Assembly: GCF_016132545.1 (NCBI RefSeq)
Contig: NZ_CP066167.1
Location: forward strand, 2,073,001 to 2,137,000
Direction: 5' to 3'
Length of the DNA: 64,000 nucleotides
From: Spongiibacter nanhainus
GTDB lineage: Bacteria > Pseudomonadota > Gammaproteobacteria > Pseudomonadales > Spongiibacteraceae
Below the pieces are notes generated by a model, which saw only the letters and a list, made by a program, of their open reading frames with translations, was not told the DNA's origin and did not search any database. Position numbers and translations under genes: made by a program. Position 1 is the first letter of the stretch; every line of letters starts with the position of its first letter. Positions 52,621-60,093 of this stretch are shown here, piece after piece.

Positions 52621-52688
52621 TCTCCAAACAACAAAAGTTAACCACTAGAGTCCCGTTCTGTGCCTGGCAGGCTTCCTCCACATGATTT

Positions 52689-54041
52689 TTAATGATGATG
52701 TTCATGCGCCTGACTTTGGGACACAGCTTGCTTTCGTTTTTCAGATCCAAGGAATAGTTGCTCTCCGATCGCGATTAGCATCATTGTGACAACGGCCACA
52801 CCCAACACAAATGGATCTGAATTCAACTTCACCCAAACGAACCCGCTTAGTGCAAGCGAATCTAATATAATCGCGGTAACGGGGACCCAGCTTTTGGCTT
52901 TAACATCGTCCAACAAGTAGCGCAGAACACCCCAGTGAATGGCGATATCCATCACCAGATAGAATATGATGCCAAGTGCTGCTATACGGGAAAGATCAAA
53001 GAACGCGGTGAGCACAAGTCCAAGAACCACGGTGTACACCAATGTATGTTTCTGAATGCTACCCGGCATACCGAAATGGCTATGGGGCACCAACTTCATT
53101 TCCGTTAGCATCGCCAGCATTCTGGAGACCGCAAAAATACTGGCAAGAATCCCTCCCGCCGTCGCCAGCATGGCAATCGCAACGGTGAACCACACGCCGT
53201 ACTCACCGAGTGCAGGTCGAGCGGCCGCAGCCAGGGAATAATCTCGAGTTTGAATAATCTCCCTGAGTGAGAGGTTACTGGCCACCGCAAAACCAACCAA
53301 TGTATAGATAACGACACAGGCAGCAATCGAAATAACAATGGCGCGACCAACATTGCGGTGTGGATCGATCACCTCGGAACCACTATTGGTAATAGTGGTA
53401 AAGCCTTTGAATGCCAGAATCCCCAGCGCTGTGGCGCCGAGGAAATTACTGGCTGAACCGGTCTCGCTTACATGGTCAAAGTCCACTGCCAGGCTATCAG
53501 CTAACCAGATGCCGACGAGACCAAAGATTAGAATTCCACCAATTTTCAGTAGGCCGATAAACCCTGCAACCCCTTGAATCAACCGATTACCCAACAGGTT
53601 CACAATGAACGCCGCCAGAATTAGGGAGACGCCGAGTATAGGAGTCATTTGCCCTGAAGGGTCACCGCCAAATAATTGCATGGTGTAAGAACCGAACGTA
53701 CGCGCTAGAAAACTCTGCGCGATGACCATCGAAAAATACATAAGTAGTGCATTAAACGCAGTGGGCAACCGGTCGCCATAGGCCTTATGCAGATACATGC
53801 CGATCCCCCCTGCTGATGGGTAGGCATTGGATATTTTGATGTATGAGTAAGCACTGAAACCAACGATGATCGCGGCCGCGAGGAATGCCAATGGGAATAA
53901 TGCACCAGTCATCTCTGCCATTTGCCCGGTTAGCGCAAATATTCCTGCGCCGATCATCACCCCAGTCCCGAGCATCACCGTACCTGACAGAGAGAGGCTA
54001 CCCTCGTCATAATGTGTCGAACGATCGTCTTTTTCCTCCAT
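52689..54041 (-). CDS. APC-family permease in the copper operon
   Basis: A 450-residue amino acid/polyamine-type transporter with twelve membrane segments. The first carries GTVMLGTGVMIGAGIFALTGQ, with the unwound glycine motif of APC proteins. KGFTTITNSGSEVIDPHRNVGRA is the conserved loop between segments. The tail ends AHEHHH. Its ATG comes immediately after the stop of a 62-residue gene (TGAATG), which itself follows an HMA-like gene. Placement in a copper operon suggests transport of a metal-chelating amino acid or counter-ligand, but no such role is established. Confidence 0.85.
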   Translation of the reverse strand: MEEKDDRSTHYDEGSLSLSGTVMLGTGVMIGAGIFALTGQMAEMTGALFPLAFLAAAIIVGFSAYSYIKISNAYPSAGGIGMYLHKAYGDRLPTAFNALLMYFSMVIAQSFLARTFGSYTMQLFGGDPSGQMTPILGVSLILAAFIVNLLGNRLIQGVAGFIGLLKIGGILIFGLVGIWLADSLAVDFDHVSETGSASNFLGATALGILAFKGFTTITNSGSEVIDPHRNVGRAIVISIAACVVIYTLVGFAVASNLSLREIIQTRDYSLAAAARPALGEYGVWFTVAIAMLATAGGILASIFAVSRMLAMLTEMKLVPHSHFGMPGSIQKHTLVYTVVLGLVLTAFFDLSRIAALGIIFYLVMDIAIHWGVLRYLLDDVKAKSWVPVTAIILDSLALSGFVWVKLNSDPFVLGVAVVTMMLIAIGEQLFLGSEKRKQAVSQSQAHEHHH

Positions 54042-54230
54042 TCATGCCCCCTTAATATAATGGTCAGCCCTCTTCCTGGGCATTCGTTGCAAGGTATACA
54101 GGATGCTTAAAACTGCATTTCTCAACAGACTGCTAGTCATATCGACAGGTTCCAACGTCAATTGGCCCCTCACCAGATTAATTTCCGAGACACCTAATCG
54201 ATGTTCTTTGTTGCTCATTTTCTCTTTCAT
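54042..54230 (-). CDS. 62-residue protein coupled to HMA-like and APC genes
   Basis: A small basic protein (MKEKMSNKEHRLGVSEINLVRGQLT ... VLSILYTLQRMPRKRADHYIKGA). Its start codon touches the stop of the gene before (TAGATG) and its stop touches the APC start (TGAATG), which is strong evidence that it is translated. One amphipathic helix is likely near residues 33-50. I know no family. Confidence 0.6.
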   Translation of the reverse strand: MKEKMSNKEHRLGVSEINLVRGQLTLEPVDMTSSLLRNAVLSILYTLQRMPRKRADHYIKGA

Positions 54231-54578
54231 CTAATGAGGCGGCATCTTGTTGCAGCAGTGCGCCTCATGTTTAGCGTTATCCCCGATATTCTCATCGGTC
54301 TGCCGTTGCCAACTCAGCCTGGTTCGGGACCACCAGCTGTCTTTTATTGCCGCACCATGCTTTTCGACAATGGCGATCATTTCATCGATATTGTGATGAG
54401 AAGCGTCGTAGGCGATTTTTAAGGTTTTTCTACGTGCATCGAACTGAACGCTGTCAACACAGGGAAGTTCATCAATTTCCTCAACAATCGCTTTGGTATT
54501 GTTTTCATTGATCCCGCACAGGCTCAAGGTATGCTTGGTTAAAAAACCTGGATTGATACCCGATCGATGCTCACTCAT
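54231..54578 (-). CDS. HMA-fold protein lacking the CxxC metal motif
   Basis: A 115-residue protein whose middle (HTLSLCGINENNTKAIVEEIDELPCVDSVQFDARRKTLKIAYDASHHNIDEMIAIVEKHG) has the beta-alpha-beta-beta-alpha-beta pattern of heavy-metal-associated domains. The MxCxxC loop is replaced by LCGINENN, so normal copper binding is lost. The tail carries a late Cys pair (HEAHCCNKMPPH). GGAGG lies 9 bases before the ATG at 54578. It begins the stop-start-coupled cassette with the 62-aa protein and APC permease. It may be a regulatory or partner subunit of the permease. Confidence 0.72.
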   Translation of the reverse strand: MSEHRSGINPGFLTKHTLSLCGINENNTKAIVEEIDELPCVDSVQFDARRKTLKIAYDASHHNIDEMIAIVEKHGAAIKDSWWSRTRLSWQRQTDENIGDNAKHEAHCCNKMPPH

Positions 54579-54619
54579 AGTGTTTTTCCTCCAATCGACA
54601 GGTTGAGTAAGCAACCCAT

Positions 54620-55063
54620 CTATTTTTTGTGTTTGTGGACAGGTGTTTTTTGGGATTCAGACTCATGATCCATCATTTTCCCCATCATCATCTGCATCAT
54701 GCCCATTCGTTCTTCCATCATGTCCATGCGCTTTATCATATCCATGTCGTCCATTTTTGATGACTCACCTACTGTCATTTCCATTCCCATGCCATCACCC
54801 ATTAATCGCATACCCTTCTGCATGACTCGCATATGTTCCTGCATCAGTTGCTGGCGTTTTTCCGGATCGGTTTCGGCTTTGATTTTTCCCATCATGTCGT
54901 GCATCTTTTGCATGTGCTCATGCATAGCCATCATTTGCTCATGGCCCATCATCATTCCGCCCATCGGCTGATCTTTACTGTCGCCATGTTCGTGCCCTTT
55001 TTCCGCAAAGACGGGCGAAGAAATCGCGGCGGCTATTACCAAAGTGGAGATTAGTTTTTTCAT
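54620..55063 (-). CDS. Periplasmic Met/His-rich helical protein
   Basis: A 147-residue protein with a signal peptide (MKKLISTLVIAAAISSPVFA), an acid/His stretch (EKGHEHGDSKDQ) and a long helical region very rich in methionine (GGMMMGHEQMMAMHEHMQKM, later MGMMQMMMGKMMDHE), ending in HKHKK. It resembles copper- or silver-storing periplasmic proteins of the CopK/SilE sort in composition only. The start at 55063 follows GGAG within 8 bases and is preferred over 55156. Confidence 0.75.
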   Translation of the reverse strand: MKKLISTLVIAAAISSPVFAEKGHEHGDSKDQPMGGMMMGHEQMMAMHEHMQKMHDMMGKIKAETDPEKRQQLMQEHMRVMQKGMRLMGDGMGMEMTVGESSKMDDMDMIKRMDMMEERMGMMQMMMGKMMDHESESQKTPVHKHKK

Positions 55064-55076
55064 CGGAGTACCCTCA

Positions 55077-55727
55077 TCAGTTGGAAACAGTTTTATCGAC
55101 GTTAAATTTCGGAATCCATGCCGGCGTGACTTCCATATAGCGGCGATAGTCATCACCGAATTCCTTCAATGCCATGCGCTCCTCACGCTTAGCGAGTCGC
55201 ACGTAAACCACTACCAGAACCGGAAACATAATCACGGTAAGGATCGTCGGCCACTGCAACAGAAATCCAAACATGATCAGGATAAATGCGATGTACTGCG
55301 GGTGGCGGCAACGGGCATACCAGCCGGTAGTCGCTAGCGAACGGGTCTGCTGCGCCTTGTGCAGAACACTCCACGCCGAGGCCAGTAAAAAGAAACCCAA
55401 AATGATCAGGACATTACTGGCGATATGCAGCGGATCAAAATGAGGGTTGCCTTCAAAACCGAAAAGGGTATGCAGAAGATGGCCGTTTTCGTGGGACAGA
55501 AAATCAATACCAGGATATTTTTCCGCCAACCAGCCGGAGAGAAAATAAATGGTTAATGGAAAGCCATACATCTCGGTAAATAGGGCAATAATAAACGCCG
55601 AGAAAGCGCCAAAGCTTCGCCAGTCAGTTTTGGTTTGCGGCTTGGTAAAGCTGAAGGCAAAGAAAATAAATATCGCCGAATTAAGTATCACCAGCGTCCA
55701 GAGGCCGTAAGCAGATTCACCGTGCAT
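55077..55727 (-). CDS. ICMT-like integral membrane methyltransferase
   Basis: A 216-residue membrane protein with about five segments and the C-terminal signature of the isoprenylcysteine carboxyl methyltransferase family: GWYARCRHPQYIAFILIMFGFLLQW, then KREERMALKEFGDDYRRYMEVTPAWIP. These bind S-adenosylmethionine at the C-terminus; bacterial substrates are unknown. Genes of this kind are often beside DUF2933 genes in metal islands, as here. CAGGAG lies 7 bases before the ATG at 55727. Confidence 0.83.
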   Translation of the reverse strand: MHGESAYGLWTLVILNSAIFIFFAFSFTKPQTKTDWRSFGAFSAFIIALFTEMYGFPLTIYFLSGWLAEKYPGIDFLSHENGHLLHTLFGFEGNPHFDPLHIASNVLIILGFFLLASAWSVLHKAQQTRSLATTGWYARCRHPQYIAFILIMFGFLLQWPTILTVIMFPVLVVVYVRLAKREERMALKEFGDDYRRYMEVTPAWIPKFNVDKTVSN

Positions 55728-55752
55728 GCTTCTTCTCCTGTAATCTATTGGG

Positions 55753-56037
55753 TTAATGGTGATGACGGTTTTCGTTTTCCCGACGGCCTTCCTCCAGCCC
55801 CCGCTGATAGGCATCCTGCTCGGACTCGCCTTCATGCTGATCATGGCTACCATGACCACCGTGTCCGCCGTGCATAAACAGATGCATAAAGGGGCAGGCA
55901 AGGAAAATCAGGAACGGCAGAAATTGCCAGACGTGTTGCCGGTGCTCGACGAGCAGAAAATAGGTGACCGCGCCAATAAGTCCCAGTGCCGCCAGTCCTT
56001 TGGGTGTTAACCAGAATGATGTTTTTTGAGTCGCCAT
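55753..56037 (-). CDS. DUF2933 domain membrane protein
   Basis: A 94-residue protein with two membrane segments (LAALGLIGAVTYFLLVEHRQHVWQ and LPFLIFLACPFMHLFMH), a His/Gly-rich loop (HGGHGGHGSHDQHEG) and a tail ending NRHHH. The pattern EHRxH...P(x)LxxLxCPxMHLFMH identifies DUF2933. A role in copper binding at the membrane is likely from composition and context. It lies between a P-II-like gene and the methyltransferase. Confidence 0.83.
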   Translation of the reverse strand: MATQKTSFWLTPKGLAALGLIGAVTYFLLVEHRQHVWQFLPFLIFLACPFMHLFMHGGHGGHGSHDQHEGESEQDAYQRGLEEGRRENENRHHH

Positions 56038-56045
56038 GTCACACC

Positions 56046-56216
56046 TCACCTGTGTAATTGAAAATCGTTGTCTGTTGCGCCGCGTTTATCGTGTATCCAC
56101 AGACGCCCACGAACTAGATGCAAGGTAAAATCCTTCACCCCATGTCGAATCAAAGTTTCTTCCACGTTTTTCAGGCGAAACTCGTCAAAAATGGCCGTGA
56201 CTTTGTTGATGTTCAT
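56046..56216 (-). CDS. Half-length P-II-like protein
   Basis: A 56-residue protein whose sequence (NINKVTAIFDEFRLKNVEETLIRHGVKDFTLHLVRGRLWIHDKRG) matches the first beta-alpha-beta half of P-II proteins, ending where the T-loop would start. The second half with the GDGxIFV signature is missing and a new 10-residue tail follows. The frame is intact and it lies 8 bases from the next gene, so it may be a functional mini-protein, not just a broken copy. The ATG at 56216 starts inside an acceptable spacing of AGGAGG. Confidence 0.7.
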   Translation of the reverse strand: MNINKVTAIFDEFRLKNVEETLIRHGVKDFTLHLVRGRLWIHDKRGATDNDFQLHR

Positions 56217-56227
56217 TGGCCTCCTGC

Positions 56228-56581
56228 TTATTGCACCGTGATTTGTCCACGGTACATCTGCATCTGACAATGAAACGCATACTCGCCGGATGACATTGCT
56301 GGCAGCTGAATGGTCTTCAGTTTATTCAACGGTAAGGTGTCGCTGATTTGCAGTTCGGGGATCAATAAAGTTTCAGAACAGGGCGATTGATCTCTGCGCA
56401 TAAATTTGATTTCTACCGGTTCTCCAGACGGCACTTTAATGCGCGAAGGCGAATAGGTACCGTTTTCCACAGTAATCACCAGATCGTTTTCACCCAGCTC
56501 GGCTTCTTTCGGCTTGTAGAGCCAGAACCACCACACAATCAGTGCAATTAGCGCTAAACCCGCAATATTAATAATCATCAT
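56228..56581 (-). CDS. Membrane-anchored cupredoxin-domain protein
   Basis: A 117-residue protein with an N-terminal membrane anchor (IINIAGLALIALIVWWFWLY) and a cupredoxin fold: LVITVENGTYSPSRIKVPSGEPVEIKFMRRDQSPCSETLLIPE, then YAFHCQMQMYRGQITVQ. The C...H/C-x-M arrangement near the end is that of a type 1-like copper site with a Met-rich entrance. It probably hands copper to, or accepts it from, the neighbouring P-type ATPase. 27 bases separate it from copA. Confidence 0.84.
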   Translation of the reverse strand: MMIINIAGLALIALIVWWFWLYKPKEAELGENDLVITVENGTYSPSRIKVPSGEPVEIKFMRRDQSPCSETLLIPELQISDTLPLNKLKTIQLPAMSSGEYAFHCQMQMYRGQITVQ

Positions 56582-56608
56582 CGCAACGCCCTCTTCCCGT
56601 CATTCTCA

Positions 56609-58939
56609 TTAGTGCTCCTGCGCTTTAAAGAAGCGCAGCCTATTAGCATTGGTTACAACTGTCAGCGATGAAAACGCCATCGCCGCACCGGCAATCACCG
56701 GACTTAACAGCAAACCGAAAAATGGATACAACACCCCGGCTGCAAAAGGCACGCCGGCGACATTGTAAATAAAGGCGCCAAATAGATTTTGTTTGATATT
56801 TCGCAACGTAGCCTTGCTGACGGCAATGGCATCCGCCAGGCCATGTAACGAACCCCGCATCAGTGTTATGTCGGCACTCTCAATGGCCACATCCGTACCG
56901 GTGCCGATAGCAAAACCGACATTGGCGATAGCCAGGGCCGGCGCATCGTTAATACCGTCACCCGTCATGCCCACCACTTCGCCTTCCATTTGCAGCTTCT
57001 GCACTTTTTTGGATTTTTCTTCCGGCAGTACTTCAGCAAAGAATTCCTTGATACCGGCTTTTTCCGCTACCGCTTTGGCTGTGGCGCGGTTGTCGCCGGT
57101 GAGCATCACCACCCGAATACCGTTATGTTGCAAACGCTTGATGGCCGCTATGGAGTCTTTCTTAATCGGATCGGCCACAGCGATAATCGCTGCAAGTTGA
57201 TTATCAATAGCGAAATACATCGGTGTTTTAGCCTCGGCGGCCAACGCCTGGGCCTTTTCGACAAAATCACCGAGCTCAATGGTGCGCTCGCGCATGAGCT
57301 TTTCATTGCCGAATAACAGTGTTTTTCCGTCCACCTCCGCCTGCACACCGTGGCCGGCAATGGCGTTAAAATTGGACACCTTGCCCATTTCGATCCCTCT
57401 TTCCTGAGCACTTTCAACAATAGCCATGGCCAACGGATGCTCAGAGCCGGATTCAAGCGTTGCTGCCAATCGCAACACCGCCTGCTCATCATACTCACCC
57501 GCCACCAGTACATCGGTGACCTTCGGTGCACCCAGGGTAATGGTGCCGGTTTTATCCAGAATCATCGCCGTTATCTTCGACGCGGTTTGCAGGGCTTCTC
57601 CGTTGCGAATCAGCACGCCCGCCTCTGCGGCCTTACCCACACCCACCATCACCGACATCGGCGTGGCCAGCCCCAGCGCACAGGGACAGGCGATAATCAA
57701 TACAGTCGTGGCCGATACTATGGCAAATGCCACCGCCGGTTCCGGTCCAAAATTAAGCCAGGTCAAGGCACTCACCACAGCAATAATCATCACCACCGGT
57801 ACAAAATATGCCGAGATGACATCAGCCAAACGACCAATCGGCGGCTTGGAGTTTTGTGCGCGCTTGACCATATTGATGATTTGCGCCAGCGCCGTGTCTT
57901 TACCAACGCGGGTAGCTTTAAACAAAATTGAGCCGGATTTATTGATGGTGCCCGCCGCTACGGTATTCCCAGTGGCTTTTTCAACCGGCATCGGCTCGCC
58001 GGTGAGCATGGATTCGTCAATCGCCGTATGCCCTTCAACCACTTCACCATCGACGGGAATTTTTTCACCTGGGCGCACGCGGACCACATCGTTCAGTAGA
58101 ACCTGTTCGATAGCGATATCCAGTTCTTTGTCATCGCGAATAACCCGCGCCGTTTTCGCCTGCAATCCAATCAGGCGCTTAATAGCCTCAGAGGTACGAC
58201 CGCGGGCTTTCAATTCCAGGGCAAGACCGAGATCGATTAAACCAATAATCATCGCGGTCGCCTCGAAATAAACATGGCGCGCCATTTCCGGCACCAAGTG
58301 AGGAACAAACACCACCACCATCGAATACACCCACGCCGTACCTGTGCCTAAAGCAATCAAGGTATCCATATTGGCCGAGTGATTTTTAAAGGATTGCCAG
58401 GCACCGACATAAAAGTGTTTGCCAGAGAACACCATCACCGCAAGTGTCAGTAATCCAACAGCCAACCAGGCAATGCGCCCACCAGTGCTTGTTACCGTCA
58501 TTTCGCCGACTACGATGCTGTAAATCATCAGCGGCACGCCCAGACTGAGGGCGATGGTCATTTCCCGCATCAGTCGTTTGTAGTAAGCCCAATCAGCTTT
58601 TTCTTTTTCCTCCAATGCATCGTCTTCATTGTCAGCAAGGCTGATTTTGGCGTTATAACCGGCGCCCTCAACGGCTTTTATCAATTGCTCGGCAGGCGCC
58701 GAACCGAACACGCTAACGGTTCGCTGAGCGAAATTCATTTCCGCGTTTTCCACACCCGGTATCGCTTTTAGGGCGGATTCGATTTTTCCCACACAGCTGG
58801 CACAACCAGCGCCTTCGATCATCAGTTCCTGGCTTACTGCGCTGCCGCCATGAACATGATGGTGGTGATGCTGGCCAGTTTCCGTACGTTCATGACAGGA
58901 TGGATTGCCAGATTCCGTGTTTGTTGAACTCATATCCAT
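56609..58939 (-). CDS. copA: Copper-exporting P1B-type ATPase
   Basis: A 776-residue copper pump. The N-terminus has a histidine run ([11 protein letters not shown], 22-32) and one HMA domain with GAGCASC (C46, C49). The eight-segment membrane region holds the CPC ion site at C418-P-C420 ([12 protein letters not shown]), and phosphorylation occurs at D462 in DKTGTIT. The nucleotide loop HP pair is in GSEHPLAMA and the hinge is [10 protein letters not shown]. It exports Cu(I) or Ag(I) from the cytoplasm. The poly-His head suggests periplasm-independent metal sensing. It is third in the operon that a CueR-like regulator controls. Confidence 0.95.
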   Translation of the reverse strand: MDMSSTNTESGNPSCHERTETGQHHHHHVHGGSAVSQELMIEGAGCASCVGKIESALKAIPGVENAEMNFAQRTVSVFGSAPAEQLIKAVEGAGYNAKISLADNEDDALEEKEKADWAYYKRLMREMTIALSLGVPLMIYSIVVGEMTVTSTGGRIAWLAVGLLTLAVMVFSGKHFYVGAWQSFKNHSANMDTLIALGTGTAWVYSMVVVFVPHLVPEMARHVYFEATAMIIGLIDLGLALELKARGRTSEAIKRLIGLQAKTARVIRDDKELDIAIEQVLLNDVVRVRPGEKIPVDGEVVEGHTAIDESMLTGEPMPVEKATGNTVAAGTINKSGSILFKATRVGKDTALAQIINMVKRAQNSKPPIGRLADVISAYFVPVVMIIAVVSALTWLNFGPEPAVAFAIVSATTVLIIACPCALGLATPMSVMVGVGKAAEAGVLIRNGEALQTASKITAMILDKTGTITLGAPKVTDVLVAGEYDEQAVLRLAATLESGSEHPLAMAIVESAQERGIEMGKVSNFNAIAGHGVQAEVDGKTLLFGNEKLMRERTIELGDFVEKAQALAAEAKTPMYFAIDNQLAAIIAVADPIKKDSIAAIKRLQHNGIRVVMLTGDNRATAKAVAEKAGIKEFFAEVLPEEKSKKVQKLQMEGEVVGMTGDGINDAPALAIANVGFAIGTGTDVAIESADITLMRGSLHGLADAIAVSKATLRNIKQNLFGAFIYNVAGVPFAAGVLYPFFGLLLSPVIAGAAMAFSSLTVVTNANRLRFFKAQEH

Positions 58940-58962
58940 ACTCCTGGTTTACTTGACAGCAA

Positions 58963-59283
58963 CTAGCGAATGAGCGTTGCGGGAAAACCCACACGATCCA
59001 ACGCATCGGTAAGGTTTTTTGGTTCAACCACACCAATGACTGAAGCGACGCCCGTTGCCAGGTCCATCGACACTTCGCTAACCCCTGCAACGGATTTCAA
59101 CGTCTGCTCGATACTTTTCACGCAACCACCGCAGGTGGCACCCTGAACCTGTAAACGATGAAGAGGAAGAGACGTATCGCTAACGCTGCGGATATCTCGG
59201 GCTTCAGCAGAAACGGATGATTTGCCGGCGCAGCAACAACCACCTCGGTGTTGACCCGCACTTGGCGTTTTGTGTGTATTCAT
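58963..59283 (-). CDS. HMA-domain copper chaperone with Cys-rich N-terminus
   Basis: A 106-residue cytoplasmic protein. An N-terminal GGCCCAGKSS cluster is followed by an HMA domain (LHRLQVQGATCGGCVKSIEQTLKSVAGV...) with the metal motif ATCGGC. It is the likely chaperone for the adjacent ATPase. Its start overlaps the stop of the MerR-type gene (ATGA). The two extra cysteine sites could bind several copper ions. Confidence 0.88.
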   Translation of the reverse strand: MNTHKTPSAGQHRGGCCCAGKSSVSAEARDIRSVSDTSLPLHRLQVQGATCGGCVKSIEQTLKSVAGVSEVSMDLATGVASVIGVVEPKNLTDALDRVGFPATLIR

Positions 59284-59696
59284 AACCTATCCTCCGCAGT
59301 GAATTCTTCGATCAGATGACAAAGCATATGGCCCGTTGGCGCCTTATCCGGCTTTTGACTCCACTCCAACACAGCCTGTTGCATGCGATCCCGCAATTTC
59401 AACGTTTCCCTAAGCTGTCGCTCGGTTTCATGCAGGCGCTGATCAATCAAGCGGCGCACCGTTGGGCAAGGAGACTTTTTCTTGTCCGCATGGGCGAGAA
59501 TCTCCTGAATATCCTCTACCGAAAATCCCAACTGTCGGGCACTCAGCACGAACCGTAAGCGATTAACATCTTTATCACTGTATTCCCGGTAACCATTGGC
59601 CTTGCTTTTTGTGGGATTCAAAATCTTGATCCGGGTATAAAACCGCACCGTATCGGCCGTAACCCCTAAACGCCTGGCCATTTCGATAACTTTCAC
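59280..59696 (-). CDS. MerR-family copper regulator (CueR-like)
   Basis: A 138-residue MerR regulator: winged helix MKVIEMARRLGVTADTVRFYTRIKIL, then ANGYREYSDKDVNRLRFVLSARQLGFSVEDIQEIL and a dimer helix with KKSPCPTVRRLIDQRL. Two CueR-like metal cysteines are likely CPTV and the C-terminal GHMLCHLIEE. I place the start at the GTG at 59696, because GAGGAGG lies 5-7 bases upstream and family length is then normal. The longer frame to 59867 crosses the operator and is not supported. It autoregulates the long copper operon. Confidence 0.87.
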   Translation of the reverse strand: MKVIEMARRLGVTADTVRFYTRIKILNPTKSKANGYREYSDKDVNRLRFVLSARQLGFSVEDIQEILAHADKKKSPCPTVRRLIDQRLHETERQLRETLKLRDRMQQAVLEWSQKPDKAPTGHMLCHLIEEFTAEDRL

Positions 59697-59832
59697 ACAG
59701 CCCTCCTCGCAGCTCAGTCTGACTATCACAGGATTCAGATTAACCCCGAGGATCTGTTCCTTGCCTTGATATGAGTCAATCATCAGTTCTAAACCCGAGA
59801 GTAAATCCGAAGTATTTATCCGGCTTTTTGTC

Positions 59833-59863
59833 ACCTTACACCTGTGTCCAAGACACAGGTCAA
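59833..59863 (-). promoter_or_regulatory. CueR-type operator-promoter of the copper operon
   Basis: On the minus strand TTGACC (59863-59858) and TAAGGT (59838-59833) are 19 bases apart. The spacer is filled by a perfect dyad: ACCTGTGTC at 59840-59848 and its complement at 59852-59860, separated by 3 bases. This is the classic MerR/CueR architecture. It precedes the merR-like gene start by about 140 bases and should drive the whole series down to about 52.6 kb. Confidence 0.9.
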
Positions 59864-60053
59864 GCAATTTTTAACAGTCTTCCACTTTTGATTTTCAATA
59901 TTTCAATCACCCTGAATCTGGCTGTATTTGTCTCGGTCGGTACCGATCAATTGTCTGTCCGCCAGCTTACGTATGAAAAAAAGCAAAGTGCCGATCATAG
60001 GAAAACATCCGGCCTATCCTAGGGCTGGGTACCTGACGGTAAGGTGACTCGTT

Positions 60054-60071
60054 CATTACATTGCTGTAATG
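60054..60071. repeat. Perfect 7-bp inverted repeat CATTACA-TTGC-TGTAATG
   Basis: CATTACA (60054-60060) and TGTAATG (60065-60071) are separated by TTGC. It lies 22 bases beyond the cusA stop, in the 226-base gap with the copper operon promoter. The half-site resembles Cop/Cus boxes, but the position downstream of cusA also fits a weak transcription-end hairpin. I see nothing else in the gap. Confidence 0.5.
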
Positions 60072-60093
60072 GCCTTGTAAGTTCTTCGTCCAG

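Noticed and set aside
54643-55054. Plus-strand frames of Ser/Ile/Phe-rich composition opposite the Met-rich protein
   Set aside because: CAT-rich antisense of Met-rich codons; no start context.
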